A DNA stretch of 55,276 nt from contig DASSIZ010000082.1 of the NCBI GenBank assembly GCA_035691485.1, positions 1 through 55,276 of the forward strand. Direction: 5' to 3'. Positions 33,190 through 41,520 of this stretch are shown here, one piece after another. The notes under the pieces are model-generated. The model saw nothing but the letters and a program-made list of their open reading frames with translations, was not told where the DNA came from and ran no database searches. The translations under genes were made by a program, and so were the position numbers. The first letter of the stretch is position 1, and each line of letters starts with the position of its first letter. The stretch comes from Terriglobales bacterium (GTDB lineage Bacteria > Acidobacteriota > Terriglobia > Terriglobales > Acidobacteriaceae).

Positions 33190-36060
33190 GTGGCCGTCGT
33201 GCGCGATGCAAAGACTCGACTTACCCGGAATCGCCGGGTGTGGGTGCGACGGTTTCCGGTGCTGCTGGTCCTTGTTTTTGCCGCAATTTTTCTCGCTCCC
33301 GTCGTTGCCCTGGCACAGCAGGACCTCATTGCTGACGTCGTTCCTCATGGCAATCGCCGCATTCCCGTCGAAACCATTCGCGCTCGCATCTTTACCAAGC
33401 CCGGTGACGTTTACGACCAGGCAGCCTTGGAGCGGGATTTCAATTCGCTGTGGAACACCGGCTACTTCGACGACATCCGTTTTGAGCGCGAGCAGACCGC
33501 CAAGGGCTGGGTTATCCATATCTACGTCAAAGAGAAACCCACCATTCGTGAAATCAAGTACCTGGGCCTGAATTCTGTCTCCCAGAGCGATGTCCTCGAC
33601 CGTTTCAAGGAGCGGAAGGTCTCCCTCACCCAGGAAAGCCAGTATGATCCCACCCGCGTCAAACGCGCCGAGGTGGTGATCAAGGAATTACTGGCCGAGC
33701 ACGGACGCCAGTTTTCCACCATTCGCACCGAGGTTCGCCCCATTCCCCCAGCCGCCGTCGGGATTACCTTTGTCGTGAAAGAAGGGCCCAAGGTCAAGGT
33801 CGGCAAGATCACGTTCGAGAACAACCATCACATCAAGAGCCGCACCCTCCGTTATGCCATGCGCAACATGCGCCCCATCGGCATTCCACACTCGATTGTT
33901 CTGGAAAACATCTTCAGTAAGACCTACAACGCCTCCAAGCTCAGCGAGGACACCGAAATGGTCCGTGACGCCTACCAGCGCCAGGGCTACTTCAAGGCCG
34001 TGGTGCAGGATCCCAAGACCCAGATTCGCGATACCGGCGGCAGTGGGCTTCACATTCCTATCATCATGCACGGCCCCGGCAAGGTGATCGACATCAAGAT
34101 GCCGGTCGAGGAGGGCGACCGTTACCGCCTCAAGGAAGTCAAGTTCACCGGCAATAAGGCCATGACCAATACCGCAGCTCTGCGCAAGCTCATCCCCATG
34201 AAAGATGGGGAGATTTTCAATATCGAGATGGTGCGCAAAGGCCTGAAAAATCTTCGCGAAGCCTATGGCGCCTTCGGCTACATCAATTTCACGCCCGTCC
34301 CCGACACGCAGTTTGACGATGAAAAAAAACTGATCAGCCTGACCATCGATTTGGACGAGGGTAAGCAGTTTTACGTGCGCCGTATTGAATTTAAGGGCAA
34401 CACCACCACCCGCGACAAGGTCATCCGTCGCGAACTGGCCATCGAGGAAGGCCAGCTCTACAACAGCAAGTACTGGGAGCTCAGCATTCTCCGCCTGAAT
34501 CAGCTGGGCTACTTCGATGCCTTGAAGCCGGAACAGGATTCCGACGTCAAGCAGAACAACCAGGAAGGCACCGTCGACATTACCCTCAAGGTCAAGGAGA
34601 AGGGCAAGAACAGCATCGGCCTGAGCGGCGGTGTCAGCGGCTTGGCCGGCTCCTTCATCGGGCTGACCTACGAGACCAACAACTTTCTCGGCCTCGGCGA
34701 GACCCTGACCGTGCAGGCCAGCATCGGCAGTCGCCAGCGCAATCTTTCCTTTGGCTTCACCGAACCCTACCTCTTCGATCGCCCACTGCAGTTCGGCTTC
34801 ACCGTGTTCTCCCAGCGCTTCAACTTCAACCAGGCCCAGCAAGCCAGCATCGTCGCCGGCCAGAAATTGACTCTTCCCGACAATGTCCTCCAGTCGCTGC
34901 AGAATTTCAGCCAGTCCCGCACCGGCTTCAGTACCAGCTTGAGTTATCCCATCCGCCGCTCGTTCAAGCGCGTCAGCCTGGGTTACTCGTTCGACGTTTC
35001 TTCCATCAGCGTCTTCAGCACCTTCTCGCAGTTGTATTTCCAGGAACTCAACTTCCGCAACATCTCCGGGCCCAACTCGCTCAGCGGCATTGTCACCAGC
35101 AAGCTGATCCCCAGTTTCACCATGAATACCGTCGATAGCCCTGTCCACCCCCACCGCGGCCGCAACATCTTCATCGGAGGTGACATCGCCGGTATCGGCG
35201 GCAACGTTTCCTTCGTTCGTCCCGTCGTGTCCTACACTCGCTGGACTCCCATGAAAGGGCTGAAACCGAACTCCGATGGTCGCAACAGCTTTGGAATTCG
35301 GTTGCAGGGCTCATTCATCAGCGGCTACGGCGGGCGTGTCGCGCCTCCGTTCGAGCGTTTCTTCATGGGCGGCGACACTGACATCAGAGGTTTCGACATC
35401 CGCGCCATCTCGCCCGTGGCGTTTTTCGTAGAGAGCGTGACTTTCCCGCTCTCCAACCCCGATGGCACGCCCGTACCCAAGGATCCCAACAATCCTCGCC
35501 AGGGCGCGGTCACGGTTCCGCTCCCGGTGCAACGCATCATCTTCCCTGGCGGCGACACCAGCGTGGTCAGCAACATGGAGTACCGCATCCCGATCATCGG
35601 CCCTGTCACGCTGGCCCCGTTTTTCGATCTCGGCTTTGACGGGATTGCTCGCCCCTCGGCTCTGCAGGTCAACTCAACCCAGTTGACCACTCTGAACACC
35701 ACCGCCTTCGGTTGCCCCGCCCTCGACATCGCTTTCAACTGCGTCGGCGGCGTCTCCCAGTCCTTTTCCAAGGGGCTGAAGATTGTTGGTGCCTCCAACT
35801 GGAGGCCGCGCACCTCCACCGGCCTGGAACTGCAAGTCATTATGCCCGTGGTCAATGCGCCCTTCCGCATCTACTGGGCGTACAACCCCCTGCGTCTCAA
35901 CACTTCTACCGACACCCCCAACCTGATCACCCGCAGTATGTTCCCGGTCGGCGGAGCGGGCGATTTCAGCTATCAGCAGGCCATCAGTACCTTCGCCCCG
36001 GGATGGAACTTGAAGGAGCCTAAGACCACCTTCCGCTTCACCGTGGCCACCACCTTTTAG
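33190..36060 (+). CDS. bamA: Outer-membrane protein assembly factor BamA (Omp85)
   Basis: 956 residues from a GTG start. A basic n-region and signal peptide (FPVLLVLVFAAIFLAPVVALAQQ) precede five POTRA repeats at about 45-430 (for example RIEFKGNTTTRDKVIRRELAIEEGQLYNSKYWELSILRLNQLGYF), then a 16-strand barrel domain with the conserved lid motif region (FFMGGDTDIRGFDIRAISP) and a C-terminal aromatic (FTVATTF). It folds and inserts beta-barrel proteins into the outer membrane. It is longer than E. coli BamA (810), with extra barrel-loop sequence after residue 740. ompH follows under its own promoter. Confidence 0.95.
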   Translation: MAVVRDAKTRLTRNRRVWVRRFPVLLVLVFAAIFLAPVVALAQQDLIADVVPHGNRRIPVETIRARIFTKPGDVYDQAALERDFNSLWNTGYFDDIRFEREQTAKGWVIHIYVKEKPTIREIKYLGLNSVSQSDVLDRFKERKVSLTQESQYDPTRVKRAEVVIKELLAEHGRQFSTIRTEVRPIPPAAVGITFVVKEGPKVKVGKITFENNHHIKSRTLRYAMRNMRPIGIPHSIVLENIFSKTYNASKLSEDTEMVRDAYQRQGYFKAVVQDPKTQIRDTGGSGLHIPIIMHGPGKVIDIKMPVEEGDRYRLKEVKFTGNKAMTNTAALRKLIPMKDGEIFNIEMVRKGLKNLREAYGAFGYINFTPVPDTQFDDEKKLISLTIDLDEGKQFYVRRIEFKGNTTTRDKVIRRELAIEEGQLYNSKYWELSILRLNQLGYFDALKPEQDSDVKQNNQEGTVDITLKVKEKGKNSIGLSGGVSGLAGSFIGLTYETNNFLGLGETLTVQASIGSRQRNLSFGFTEPYLFDRPLQFGFTVFSQRFNFNQAQQASIVAGQKLTLPDNVLQSLQNFSQSRTGFSTSLSYPIRRSFKRVSLGYSFDVSSISVFSTFSQLYFQELNFRNISGPNSLSGIVTSKLIPSFTMNTVDSPVHPHRGRNIFIGGDIAGIGGNVSFVRPVVSYTRWTPMKGLKPNSDGRNSFGIRLQGSFISGYGGRVAPPFERFFMGGDTDIRGFDIRAISPVAFFVESVTFPLSNPDGTPVPKDPNNPRQGAVTVPLPVQRIIFPGGDTSVVSNMEYRIPIIGPVTLAPFFDLGFDGIARPSALQVNSTQLTTLNTTAFGCPALDIAFNCVGGVSQSFSKGLKIVGASNWRPRTSTGLELQVIMPVVNAPFRIYWAYNPLRLNTSTDTPNLITRSMFPVGGAGDFSYQQAISTFAPGWNLKEPKTTFRFTVATTF

Positions 36061-36084
36061 GCCGCTTTGCCGCCAGTTCCCGGT

Positions 36085-36113
36085 TTGACGCTGGCTTGGC
36101 CTCGACCTATAAT
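36085..36113 (+). promoter_or_regulatory. Sigma-70-type promoter of ompH
   Basis: TTGACG, 17-bp spacer, TATAAT. Start near 36,120 leaves an 89-nt leader, so ompH need not depend on bamA transcription. Confidence 0.8.
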
Positions 36114-36208
36114 CTATCTTCCCTGAAACTTTCCGCGGTATAACCGTCCTGGGGTGTTTCTGAGGAATTCCGAAAGCAGCGTCGTTCCAAGGAGTTCAAA
36201 ACCTACTC

Positions 36209-36919
36209 ATGACACGTAAGCTTGTCCGCTTCATCCTGCCGGCGGCTTTGTTGGCCGTTACCGCGCTGGCGCAGACCGGATCCGTCGCCGCCGCCAATCC
36301 CGCGCCTGCTTCGGCGGCTCCTGCGCCCGCCTCGGCTGCTCCCGCTACTCCCTCTGGCATCACCCGCATTGGCATCATCAACATTCAGAATGCCATCCTG
36401 ATGACCAACGAGGGCCGTCGTGACTTCGAGGCTTTGCAGAAGAAGTTCGAACCTACGCAGACCTCGCTGAACAGTCTGAACCAGGAAGTCGAGAACCTGA
36501 AAAAGCAGTTGCAGGCACAAGGCGAAAAGCTCAACGAGCAGTCGCGCTCCGACATGGTCAAGAACATCGAGACCAAGCAGAAGAGCCTGCAGCGCCAGGT
36601 GGAAGACGCCCAAGCTGAGTTCCAGGGACAGCAGAACGAGATCGCCAACCGCATCGGCGGCAAACTGCTCGATGTCCTCGACAAGTACGCTAAGTCGAAC
36701 GGCTACTCGGTGGTTCTCGACGTTTCCAGCCAGCAGAGCCCAGTGCTGTGGGCCGCCCAGTCAACCGACGTGACCCAGGAAATCGTTAACGCCTACAACT
36801 CCCAGTCCGGGGTTGCGGCCCCGCCACCCGGTTCCGGCGCGGCTGCCAGGCCTGCAAGCCCAACACGCCCTTCCGCTCCCAAACCGGCGGCCCCAAAAAC
36901 CACGCCGCCGAAACCGTAA
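36209..36919 (+). CDS. OmpH/Skp-family periplasmic chaperone
   Basis: 236 residues. Signal peptide (KLVRFILPAALLAVTALAQ), an Ala/Pro linker, then the Skp body: IGIINIQNAILMTNEGRRDFEALQKKF, a long coiled coil rich in Gln/Glu/Lys (about 75-135) and the returning strand segment SVVLDVSSQQSPVLWAAQSTDVTQEIVNAYN. Skp trimers hold unfolded outer-membrane proteins and hand them to BamA, which is encoded next door. The Pro/Ala/Lys-rich C-terminal tail (about 200-236) is not part of the fold. The AAGGAG site is 14 nt from the ATG, farther than usual. Confidence 0.88.
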   Translation: MTRKLVRFILPAALLAVTALAQTGSVAAANPAPASAAPAPASAAPATPSGITRIGIINIQNAILMTNEGRRDFEALQKKFEPTQTSLNSLNQEVENLKKQLQAQGEKLNEQSRSDMVKNIETKQKSLQRQVEDAQAEFQGQQNEIANRIGGKLLDVLDKYAKSNGYSVVLDVSSQQSPVLWAAQSTDVTQEIVNAYNSQSGVAAPPPGSGAAARPASPTRPSAPKPAAPKTTPPKP

Positions 36920-36937
36920 GAGAATCTTTGCTGATCC

Positions 36938-36965
36938 AAGGCCGCCCTATCCGGTGGCCTTTTTC
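36938..36965 (+). terminator. Rho-independent terminator of ompH
   Basis: GGCCGCC-ctatcc-GGTGGCC hairpin followed by TTTTTC, 20 bp after the stop. Confidence 0.75.
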
Positions 36966-37335
36966 TTTGTCGTCAACCCGGCTCGCTGCTTTCTTTTCGA
37001 GCGCGCGTTTTTTTCCGCAACTGCGTGGAAAACTCTGTGCAATTCTGGCTCGCCTTTCTGACAACCCGCCACAAAACAGCTACTTACACACTCTGCCTAG
37101 TTCATGTGGCAACGGACAATTCAGTCAAGAATCAACAGCTTAGCTGAATAAGGGAGAGCCGGCTCAAGGCGGACTTCAAGGTCACCCAGGTGGTCATTCC
37201 ATCAGCGGTTTTGCACATTACAACAAGATGAAAAAGCAACTGGCCGCTTGCTCCAATTGGCACGGCCAGCCGGTTTTCCTTATTTGGCAAGCGATTCGGT
37301 GCCCCTGCCTAACACCATCGTTAACAGCGATTCGG
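36966..37335. other. Gene-free gap between ompH and lepA
   Basis: 370 bp between convergent genes. No coding sequence, clear repeat or lepA terminator is apparent to me. Confidence 0.5.
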
Positions 37336-39144
37336 TTATTCTTCGCCTACCCGCAGTACCGCCAGGAAGGCTTCCTGCGGGATGTCCACTTTTCCGATGC
37401 GCTTCATCCGCCGCTTGCCGGCTTTTTGTTTTTCCAGCAATTTTCGTTTCCGCGTGATGTCCCCGCCATAACACTTGGCCAGCACGTTCTTCCGGATCGC
37501 CCCCACCGTTTCCCGCGCGATCACCTTGGCGCCGATCGCCGCCTGGATCGCCACCTCGAACATCTGTCGCGGAATCAACTCCCGCATTTTCGATACCAAC
37601 GCTCGTCCTCGCTCGTACGCAAAGTCCTTGTGCACGATGATGGACAGCGCATCTACCGACTCGCCCGCCACCAGGATGTCCAGCTTCACCATGTTCGATT
37701 CCCAGTAGCCGGCGAAGTGGTAATCCAGCGACGCGTATCCTCGCGACACGCTCTTCAGCTTGTCATAAAAATCCAGCACGATTTCGTTCAGCGGCAGCTC
37801 GTAGCTCAGCATCACCCGCCCGCCGCTTAGGTACTCGAAGTTCTTCTGCTTGCCGCGCTTTTCCTCCACCAGCTTGAAGATCGCGCCCACATATTCCTCG
37901 CGCGTGATGATGGTCGCCAGGATGATCGGCTCTTCGATCTTTTGGATCTCTCCCTGGGACGGCCATTTCGACGGGTTATCTACTTCCATCACTTCGCCGT
38001 CCGTCTTGGTCACCCGGAATCGCACTCCCGGCGCGGTCGTGATCAGGTCCAGGTTGAATTCCCGCTCCAGCCGCTGTTGGATGATGTCCATGTGCAGCAG
38101 GCCCAGAAACCCGCATCGGAAGCCGAATCCCAGCGCCACTGAGCTTTCCGGTTCAAAGAAAAACGACGCGTCGTTCAGTCGCAGCTTCTCCAGCGCTTCG
38201 CGCAGCATCGTGTGCTCGTGCGCGTCCACCGTGTACATCCCGGCGAACACCATCGGCTTCAGCTCTTCGAAACCGGGCAGGGGTTCGATCGCCGGCCGGT
38301 CATCGTCGGTGATGGTGTCGCCGATCTTCGTGTCGGCCACGTTCTTCAGGTTGGCAAAGATGAAGCCCACTTCGCCCGCCACCAGTTCTTCCACCTCGAC
38401 CGGCTTGGGCGATTGCACGCCCACTACTTCCACCTCGAATGCCTTGGCGTTCGACCACAAGCGGATCTTCTGCTTCTTGCGCAGCGTGCCCTGGAAAACA
38501 CGCGTCAACACGCCCACGCCGCGGTAGGAATCGAACCACGAATCGAAAATCAGCGCCTGCAGCGGCGCTTCCGGCGAGCCTTTCGGCGGCGGAATTTTCT
38601 TTACGATCTGTTCCAGTACCTCCGGCACGCCTTCCCCGGTTTTCGCCGAGATCAGCAGCGCGTCGGTTGCGTCCAGGCCTACCGCCCCTTCGATCATTTC
38701 CTTCGTCCGCTCGACGTCTGCGCTCTGCAAATCAATCTTGTTGATGACCGGGATGATTTCCAGCCCGTGATTGATCGCCAGGTAGGAATTTGCCAGCGTC
38801 TGTGCCTCCACTCCTTGCGTGGCGTCCACCACCAGCAGCGCGCCCTCGCACGAGGCCAGCGCGCGTGATACTTCGTAGGAAAAGTCCACGTGTCCCGGCG
38901 TGTCGATCAAATTGAGCTGGTAAGTTTCGCCGCTGCGCGCAGTGTAGTTCATGCGCACGCAATGCGCCTTGATCGTGATGCCGCGCTCGCGTTCCAGGTC
39001 CATCGCGTCCAGCACCTGCTCCTGGCCCTGCATTTCGCGCGCCGACAACGCTCCCGTCAGCTCCAGCAGCCGGTCGGAAAGCGTGCTCTTCCCATGATCG
39101 ATGTGGGCGATGATCGCGAAATTGCGGATGTGCTGGCGGTCCAT
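37336..39144 (-). CDS. lepA: Elongation factor 4 (LepA), ribosome back-translocase GTPase
   Basis: 602 residues, standard length. GTPase motifs: G1 [17 protein letters not shown]2 region GITIKAH, G3 [12 protein letters not shown]4 NKIDLQ. Domain 2 and the EF4-specific C-terminal domain (ending in [34 protein letters not shown]) are intact. EF4 acts on stalled or mis-translocated ribosomes and aids 30S assembly. Transcribed alone from repeat-containing upstream DNA; no signal peptidase gene (lepB) follows, unlike in E. coli. Confidence 0.97.
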   Translation of the reverse strand: MDRQHIRNFAIIAHIDHGKSTLSDRLLELTGALSAREMQGQEQVLDAMDLERERGITIKAHCVRMNYTARSGETYQLNLIDTPGHVDFSYEVSRALASCEGALLVVDATQGVEAQTLANSYLAINHGLEIIPVINKIDLQSADVERTKEMIEGAVGLDATDALLISAKTGEGVPEVLEQIVKKIPPPKGSPEAPLQALIFDSWFDSYRGVGVLTRVFQGTLRKKQKIRLWSNAKAFEVEVVGVQSPKPVEVEELVAGEVGFIFANLKNVADTKIGDTITDDDRPAIEPLPGFEELKPMVFAGMYTVDAHEHTMLREALEKLRLNDASFFFEPESSVALGFGFRCGFLGLLHMDIIQQRLEREFNLDLITTAPGVRFRVTKTDGEVMEVDNPSKWPSQGEIQKIEEPIILATIITREEYVGAIFKLVEEKRGKQKNFEYLSGGRVMLSYELPLNEIVLDFYDKLKSVSRGYASLDYHFAGYWESNMVKLDILVAGESVDALSIIVHKDFAYERGRALVSKMRELIPRQMFEVAIQAAIGAKVIARETVGAIRKNVLAKCYGGDITRKRKLLEKQKAGKRRMKRIGKVDIPQEAFLAVLRVGEE

Positions 39145-39432
39145 AGGATGGATGATGCGGCTTCTGCTGCTTAATCCTTGATTCTAGCATCCGCACTCGA
39201 GCTTCACGTTTCGATGTTCGCGCCTCTCGACACTAAACTCCTGTCATCCTGAGCGAGGGCGCACGCCCGAGTCGACCGATCCCTGCGCCGCTCCTGTCAC
39301 CGTGCTGTCGCCAGCCATCTCATAACCGCTGTCAACCTGAGCGCAGCGAAGGATCTGGGTTTTTTCCCCCGGCTCAAAACACTGAACTCCTGCCATCCCG
39401 GTGTTACTCTAATGTGCTTTTCGGGGTGAACG
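39145..39432. repeat. Divergent spacer with two 'tcatcctgagcg' repeats
   Basis: Copies at 39,243-39,283 (with an internal GGGCGCACGCCC palindrome) and 39,330-39,360 (gtcaacctgagcgcagcgaaggatctggg). No gene seen; promoters for lepA and the amidohydrolase must lie here but none stands out. Confidence 0.65.
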
Positions 39433-40896
39433 ATGAACCGCCTGCTCCTCTTCCTCCTCTTCGCCGTATCCGTCGCCGCACAAACTCTTTCTCCCGCCGT
39501 GAAAGCTTTCGTCATTGTTGACGCACCCACCATCGTCCTCATCAATGTTCGTATCATTGACGGCACCGGCTCCCCTGCCCGCGAGAACCAGACCATCGTG
39601 ATTCGCGATGGCCGGATCGCCGACCTGCATCCTTTCGCAATGGAACAGGCCGTCGGTCAAGTCAAGGTCATTGACCTCATCGGCTATACCGTTATCCCCG
39701 GCCTTGTCGGGATGCACGACCATCTCTTCTATCCCGGCGCGCTCAATCCCATCCACTACAGCGAAGACGATTTCTCTGCTCCCCGCATGTATCTCGCCGG
39801 CGGCGTTACCACCATCCGTACCACTGGCTCCATTGACGGCTACACCGACCTCAGCCTCAAGCGCGACATCGATGCCGGCCGTGCTCCCGGTCCCAGCATT
39901 TTTCCCACTGCTCCTTATCTCGAAGGCGCCGGCGCTTACACCGGGCAGATGCATGAACTCAAGGACGCCGACGATGCCCGCCGCACCGTTGCCTACTGGG
40001 CCGACGAGGGCGCGAACAATTTCAAGGCGTATATGCATATCACTCGTGCCGAGCTGGGCGCCGTGATTGACGAGGCCCACAAGCGCGGCCTGAAAGTGAC
40101 CGGCCACCTCTGCTCCATCGGTTTGCGCGAGGCCGCCGCACTCGGCATCGACGACCTGGAGCACGGCTTGGCGGTTGACGGTGAGCTCGCGCCCAACAAG
40201 CAGCCCGACAAGTGTCCTGAGCAGACCGCCATCCGCGACGCCCTGCTCAAGCTCGACATCAACGGACCCGAAGTCCAGGCCATCATCAAGGATCTTGTCC
40301 TTCACCACGTCGCGGTTACTTCCACGCTGCCCGTGTTCGAAACGTTTGTTCCCAACCGCCCCGCCATGTCGCTGCCGCCGGCCTCGCCCACCGCGACACC
40401 GCTTCCCTCGCCGTACATGCGCCGCGTGCTTGACAGCATGCTGCCCGAGGCCCGCACCGACTACCTCACTACGCGCGCGCGTATCGCCGGCAGCAAGGAC
40501 TCGCCCTGGCCTGTGCTGTTGAAGAAGGAGATGGATTTTGAGTACGCCTTCGCCAAGGCGGGTGGCCTGCTCCTTGCCGGGCTTGATCCCACCGGCTACG
40601 GCGGTGTCGTGCCCGGCTTCGGCGACCAGCGCGAAGTCGAACTGCTGGTCGAAGCGGGCTTCACTCCGGTTGAGGCCATTAAAATCGCAACCCTGAACGG
40701 CGCACAATGGCTCGGCGTTGCCGATAAGATCGGCAGCATCGCCGTTGGAAAAAATGCTGACCTCGTCGTGATCAAGGGTGACCTGTCCAGGAACATCACT
40801 GATATCGAAAATGTAGAAACGGTATTCAAGAACGGTGTCGGCTACGACTCTGCCAAGTTGCTCGAATCCACACGCGGCAAGGTCGGCCTCCACTGA
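39433..40896 (+). CDS. Secreted metal-dependent amidohydrolase
   Basis: 487 residues. Signal peptide (NRLLLFLLFAVSVAAQ). Amidohydrolase superfamily features: VLINVRIIDGTGSPARENQTIVIRDGRIADL, VIPGLVGMHDHLFYPG (metal ligands H95, H97), NNFKAYMHITRAELGAVIDEAHKRGLKVTGHLCS (candidate bridging Lys and His), DDLEHGLAV, and LLAGLDPTGYGGVVPGFGDQREVELLVEAGFTPVEAIKIATLNGAQWLG, with the catalytic aspartate in GLDPTG. Imidazolonepropionase/prolidase-like relatives hydrolyse cyclic amides or dipeptides. Periplasmic or secreted; substrate unknown. Confidence 0.88.
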   Translation: MNRLLLFLLFAVSVAAQTLSPAVKAFVIVDAPTIVLINVRIIDGTGSPARENQTIVIRDGRIADLHPFAMEQAVGQVKVIDLIGYTVIPGLVGMHDHLFYPGALNPIHYSEDDFSAPRMYLAGGVTTIRTTGSIDGYTDLSLKRDIDAGRAPGPSIFPTAPYLEGAGAYTGQMHELKDADDARRTVAYWADEGANNFKAYMHITRAELGAVIDEAHKRGLKVTGHLCSIGLREAAALGIDDLEHGLAVDGELAPNKQPDKCPEQTAIRDALLKLDINGPEVQAIIKDLVLHHVAVTSTLPVFETFVPNRPAMSLPPASPTATPLPSPYMRRVLDSMLPEARTDYLTTRARIAGSKDSPWPVLLKKEMDFEYAFAKAGGLLLAGLDPTGYGGVVPGFGDQREVELLVEAGFTPVEAIKIATLNGAQWLGVADKIGSIAVGKNADLVVIKGDLSRNITDIENVETVFKNGVGYDSAKLLESTRGKVGLH

Positions 40897-41520
40897 ACCA
40901 TTTACCTCTGGCACCTGACCCTGAGCGTAGCCGAAGGGGAAGGATCTGTTTCTTGCTTTTTCCTTCACCAAACTCTAAGAGCCTTGTCATCCTGAGCGAG
41001 GGCGCGCACGCCCGAGTCGAAGGATCCCTTGTTCGCACGCGCTACGAGCACGATCAAAACGCGTTTCGTTGAAGCATTTCAGCTCAAGAACGCTCGCACC
41101 ACCAAAACGCGTTTCGTTGAAACATTTCAGCTCATGAACGCTCGTACCACCCCCAGCCCGAGCGTAGCGAGGCCGGCACAATTCCAGCCCACGGCGCGAG
41201 CCGTGGGTAAGCGCCCCGAAAATTGTTCCAGCCCCTTCAGGGGCGACACGCCGTTCCGCGAGGGCGTGAGCCCGAGCGGGCCCGTCCTCCCGCATCGGGA
41301 GCGTACCCAGATTTGCCCTTCGGTCCGTCAACTCATGCGCTTTCCCCGTGCCCAATCTTTTCGCCTGTCCTACGCTTGCCTTGCGCAGGTTACCAAAGTC
41401 CTGCCTTGCTCCTGACCGGTGGTGATATTTCCTCGGTTACCTGCCTGGGATACAACCATTGTCAGCGCGCCAGCCCCCGCTAGCGCAACCGCAATCTTTT
41501 TGTCCCCGCGGAGGACAGTT
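40897..41520. repeat. 624-bp repeat-rich intergenic region
   Basis: Contains two 'ctgagcg..gaaggatc' elements (40,916-40,950; 40,985-41,030), a 48-bp tandem duplication (41,056-41,150) and a composite palindromic block (41,153-41,285) that recurs inverted near 47,810-47,940. I see no gene, although weak open frames run through it. Confidence 0.75.

Noticed and set aside
33688-35154. A 488-codon open frame antisense to bamA
   Set aside because: Same reason: shadow of a well-supported Omp85 gene, with Gly/Ala/Asp/Glu-biased composition and no motif.
39409-40971. A 520-codon open frame antisense to the amidohydrolase
   Set aside because: GC-rich codon-position bias creates long antisense frames; the sense strand has a signal peptide and metal-site motifs, the antisense none.
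41056-41150. CRISPR array
   Set aside because: Only two directly abutting units with no spacers and no cas genes.
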